In this document: piece by piece, positions 12,809-13,419 of the stretch
Layout of the letters: the number at the start of each line of letters is the position of its first letter
How positions within the stretch are numbered: position 1 is the first letter of the stretch
Source: JBGOUV01 sp041477815
GTDB taxonomy: Bacteria > Acidobacteriota > Terriglobia > Bryobacterales > JACQDG01
Assembly (NCBI GenBank): GCA_041477815.1
Contig: JBGOUV010000177.1
Location: 1-13,419 of the forward strand
DNA: 13,419 nt
Direction: 5' to 3'
Made by a program: the position numbers and the translations under genes
The notes under the pieces: model-generated
What the model was told of the DNA's origin: nothing
What the model saw: only the letters and a program-made list of their open reading frames with translations
Databases searched by the model: none

Positions 12809-13276
12809 ATGGGACCCGTGACAGACGAAGACTTCATGCGCGCGGCCCTGGACCTGGCCGACGCCGCCGAGCAGCAGGGCGAGGTGCCGGTGGGGGCGGT
12901 GGTGGTCGACGATGGGCGGATCGTAGGCCGCGGAGCCAACTCCCCCCTGGCCCTGTCCGACCCGACCGCCCACGCCGAGATCCTCGCGCTCCGCGACGCC
13001 GGCCGGACTCTCGAAAACTACCGCCTCGAGGGAGCCACGCTGTACGTGACCGTGGAGCCGTGCGCGATGTGCGCCGGGGCGCTGGTGGCGGCGCGGATCA
13101 GCCGGCTGGTGTTCGGGACGCGGGATCTGCGCTTCGGCGCCGTCCGCAGTAAGTTCCGCCTGGCCGACTCCGATCTGTTGAACCACCAGGTGGAGGTGGT
13201 GGAGGGGGTCCTGGCCGGGGAGTGCCTGGCCCGGTTGCAGAGGTTCTTCCAGCACAAGCGGCATGCGCTACACTAA
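12809..13276 (+). CDS. tadA: tRNA-specific adenosine deaminase
   Basis: 155 aa. It converts adenosine to inosine at wobble position 34 of tRNA-Arg(ACG), usually an essential reaction. The zinc-dependent cytidine-deaminase-fold motifs are complete: His55-Ala-Glu57 (AHAEILAL) with Glu57 as proton shuttle, and Pro84-Cys85-x2-Cys88 (EPCAMC). Other family landmarks are EVPVGAVVV, NYRLEGATLYVT, ISRLVFG and the C-terminal LNHQVEVVEGVLAGEC. Length is normal. The start at 12809 has GGAGG 11 bases upstream, slightly far; a GTG at 12818 or ATG at 12836 would still include the domain. It begins 28 bases after the broken toxin gene and marks the return to core-type sequence. Confidence 0.95.
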   Translation: MGPVTDEDFMRAALDLADAAEQQGEVPVGAVVVDDGRIVGRGANSPLALSDPTAHAEILALRDAGRTLENYRLEGATLYVTVEPCAMCAGALVAARISRLVFGTRDLRFGAVRSKFRLADSDLLNHQVEVVEGVLAGECLARLQRFFQHKRHALH

Positions 13277-13288
13277 AGGGAAACTGCC

Positions 13289-13419
13289 ATGACCAAGCAC
13301 TGGACCCTTCCGCTGTTGCTTCTCCTTGCCATGCACCCCGCGGCCGGCGGCGATTGGCCGGACTGGCGCGGTCCCCAACGCGATGGCACTTCCCCTGAAA
13401 AGAACCTGCCGGCCAAGTG
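13289..13419 (+). CDS. Exported PQQ-type beta-propeller protein (5' part only)
   Basis: The ATG at 13289 has AAAGGG about eight bases upstream and lies 12 bases after the tadA stop, so co-transcription is likely. The visible 43 residues are a signal peptide (MTKHWTLPLLLLLAMHPAAG) followed by DWPDWRGPQRDGTSPEKNLP. The WPxWRGPxRDGxS motif is the typical opening of secreted PQQ-binding-like or BamB-like beta-propeller proteins, abundant in Acidobacteria and Planctomycetes. Whether it is a quinoprotein dehydrogenase or a structural propeller cannot be seen here. The frame is open to the window end. Confidence 0.8.
   Translation, partial: MTKHWTLPLLLLLAMHPAAGGDWPDWRGPQRDGTSPEKNLPAK

Overview
The window is GC-rich bacterial chromosome that most resembles an acidobacterium of the Solibacter/Bryobacter type. 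This rests on an ADOP-type duplicated permease with no ATPase, a secreted protein of tandem BACON/Ig-like modules, a PQQ-propeller gene start and the GC-rich codon bias. It is an inference from gene families, because no rRNA or other taxonomic marker is present.

Layout. (1) 1-1526, minus: 3' part missing of a secreted protein with five visible ~103-residue beta-sandwich repeats, preceded by a leader that can fold into nested stems. (2) 1732-5859, minus: a tight gene series. An exported RidA-like protein is followed by an ECF sigma factor, a membrane anti-sigma factor with a zinc-finger head and a HEAT-repeat tail, an exported 18-residue-period beta-solenoid protein, and an exported double-PDZ protein with no protease domain. 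Spacing within the last four genes is 11 nt, a 1-nt overlap and 7 nt, so I read them as one translationally coupled envelope-signalling operon. (3) 5899-8933, plus: an ADOP permease overlapping a queuosine-precursor transporter (YhhQ type) by 4 nt. (4) 8948-10435, minus: glycerol kinase. Its promoter region carries a perfect 30-bp nested palindrome touching the probable -35 box.

(5) About 10436-12800 is an accessory patch between the glycerol kinase gene and tadA. It holds a nonsense-truncated RelE/HigB-like toxin remnant, an apparently intact RHH antitoxin/ParE-like toxin pair, a frameshifted zinc-ribbon gene, a small conserved-looking 71-aa gene, and a DUF433 antitoxin followed by a frameshifted DUF5615 PIN-like toxin. 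Both frameshifts are repaired by restoring a single G. (6) 12809-13419, plus: tadA (tRNA adenosine deaminase), then 12 nt later the start of an exported PQQ-propeller protein cut by the window end.

The most interesting parts are the sigma/anti-sigma/solenoid/PDZ operon, the nested palindrome upstream of the glycerol kinase gene, and the toxin-antitoxin patch with two matching one-base lesions. No tRNA, rRNA, CRISPR array or transposase was recognised.
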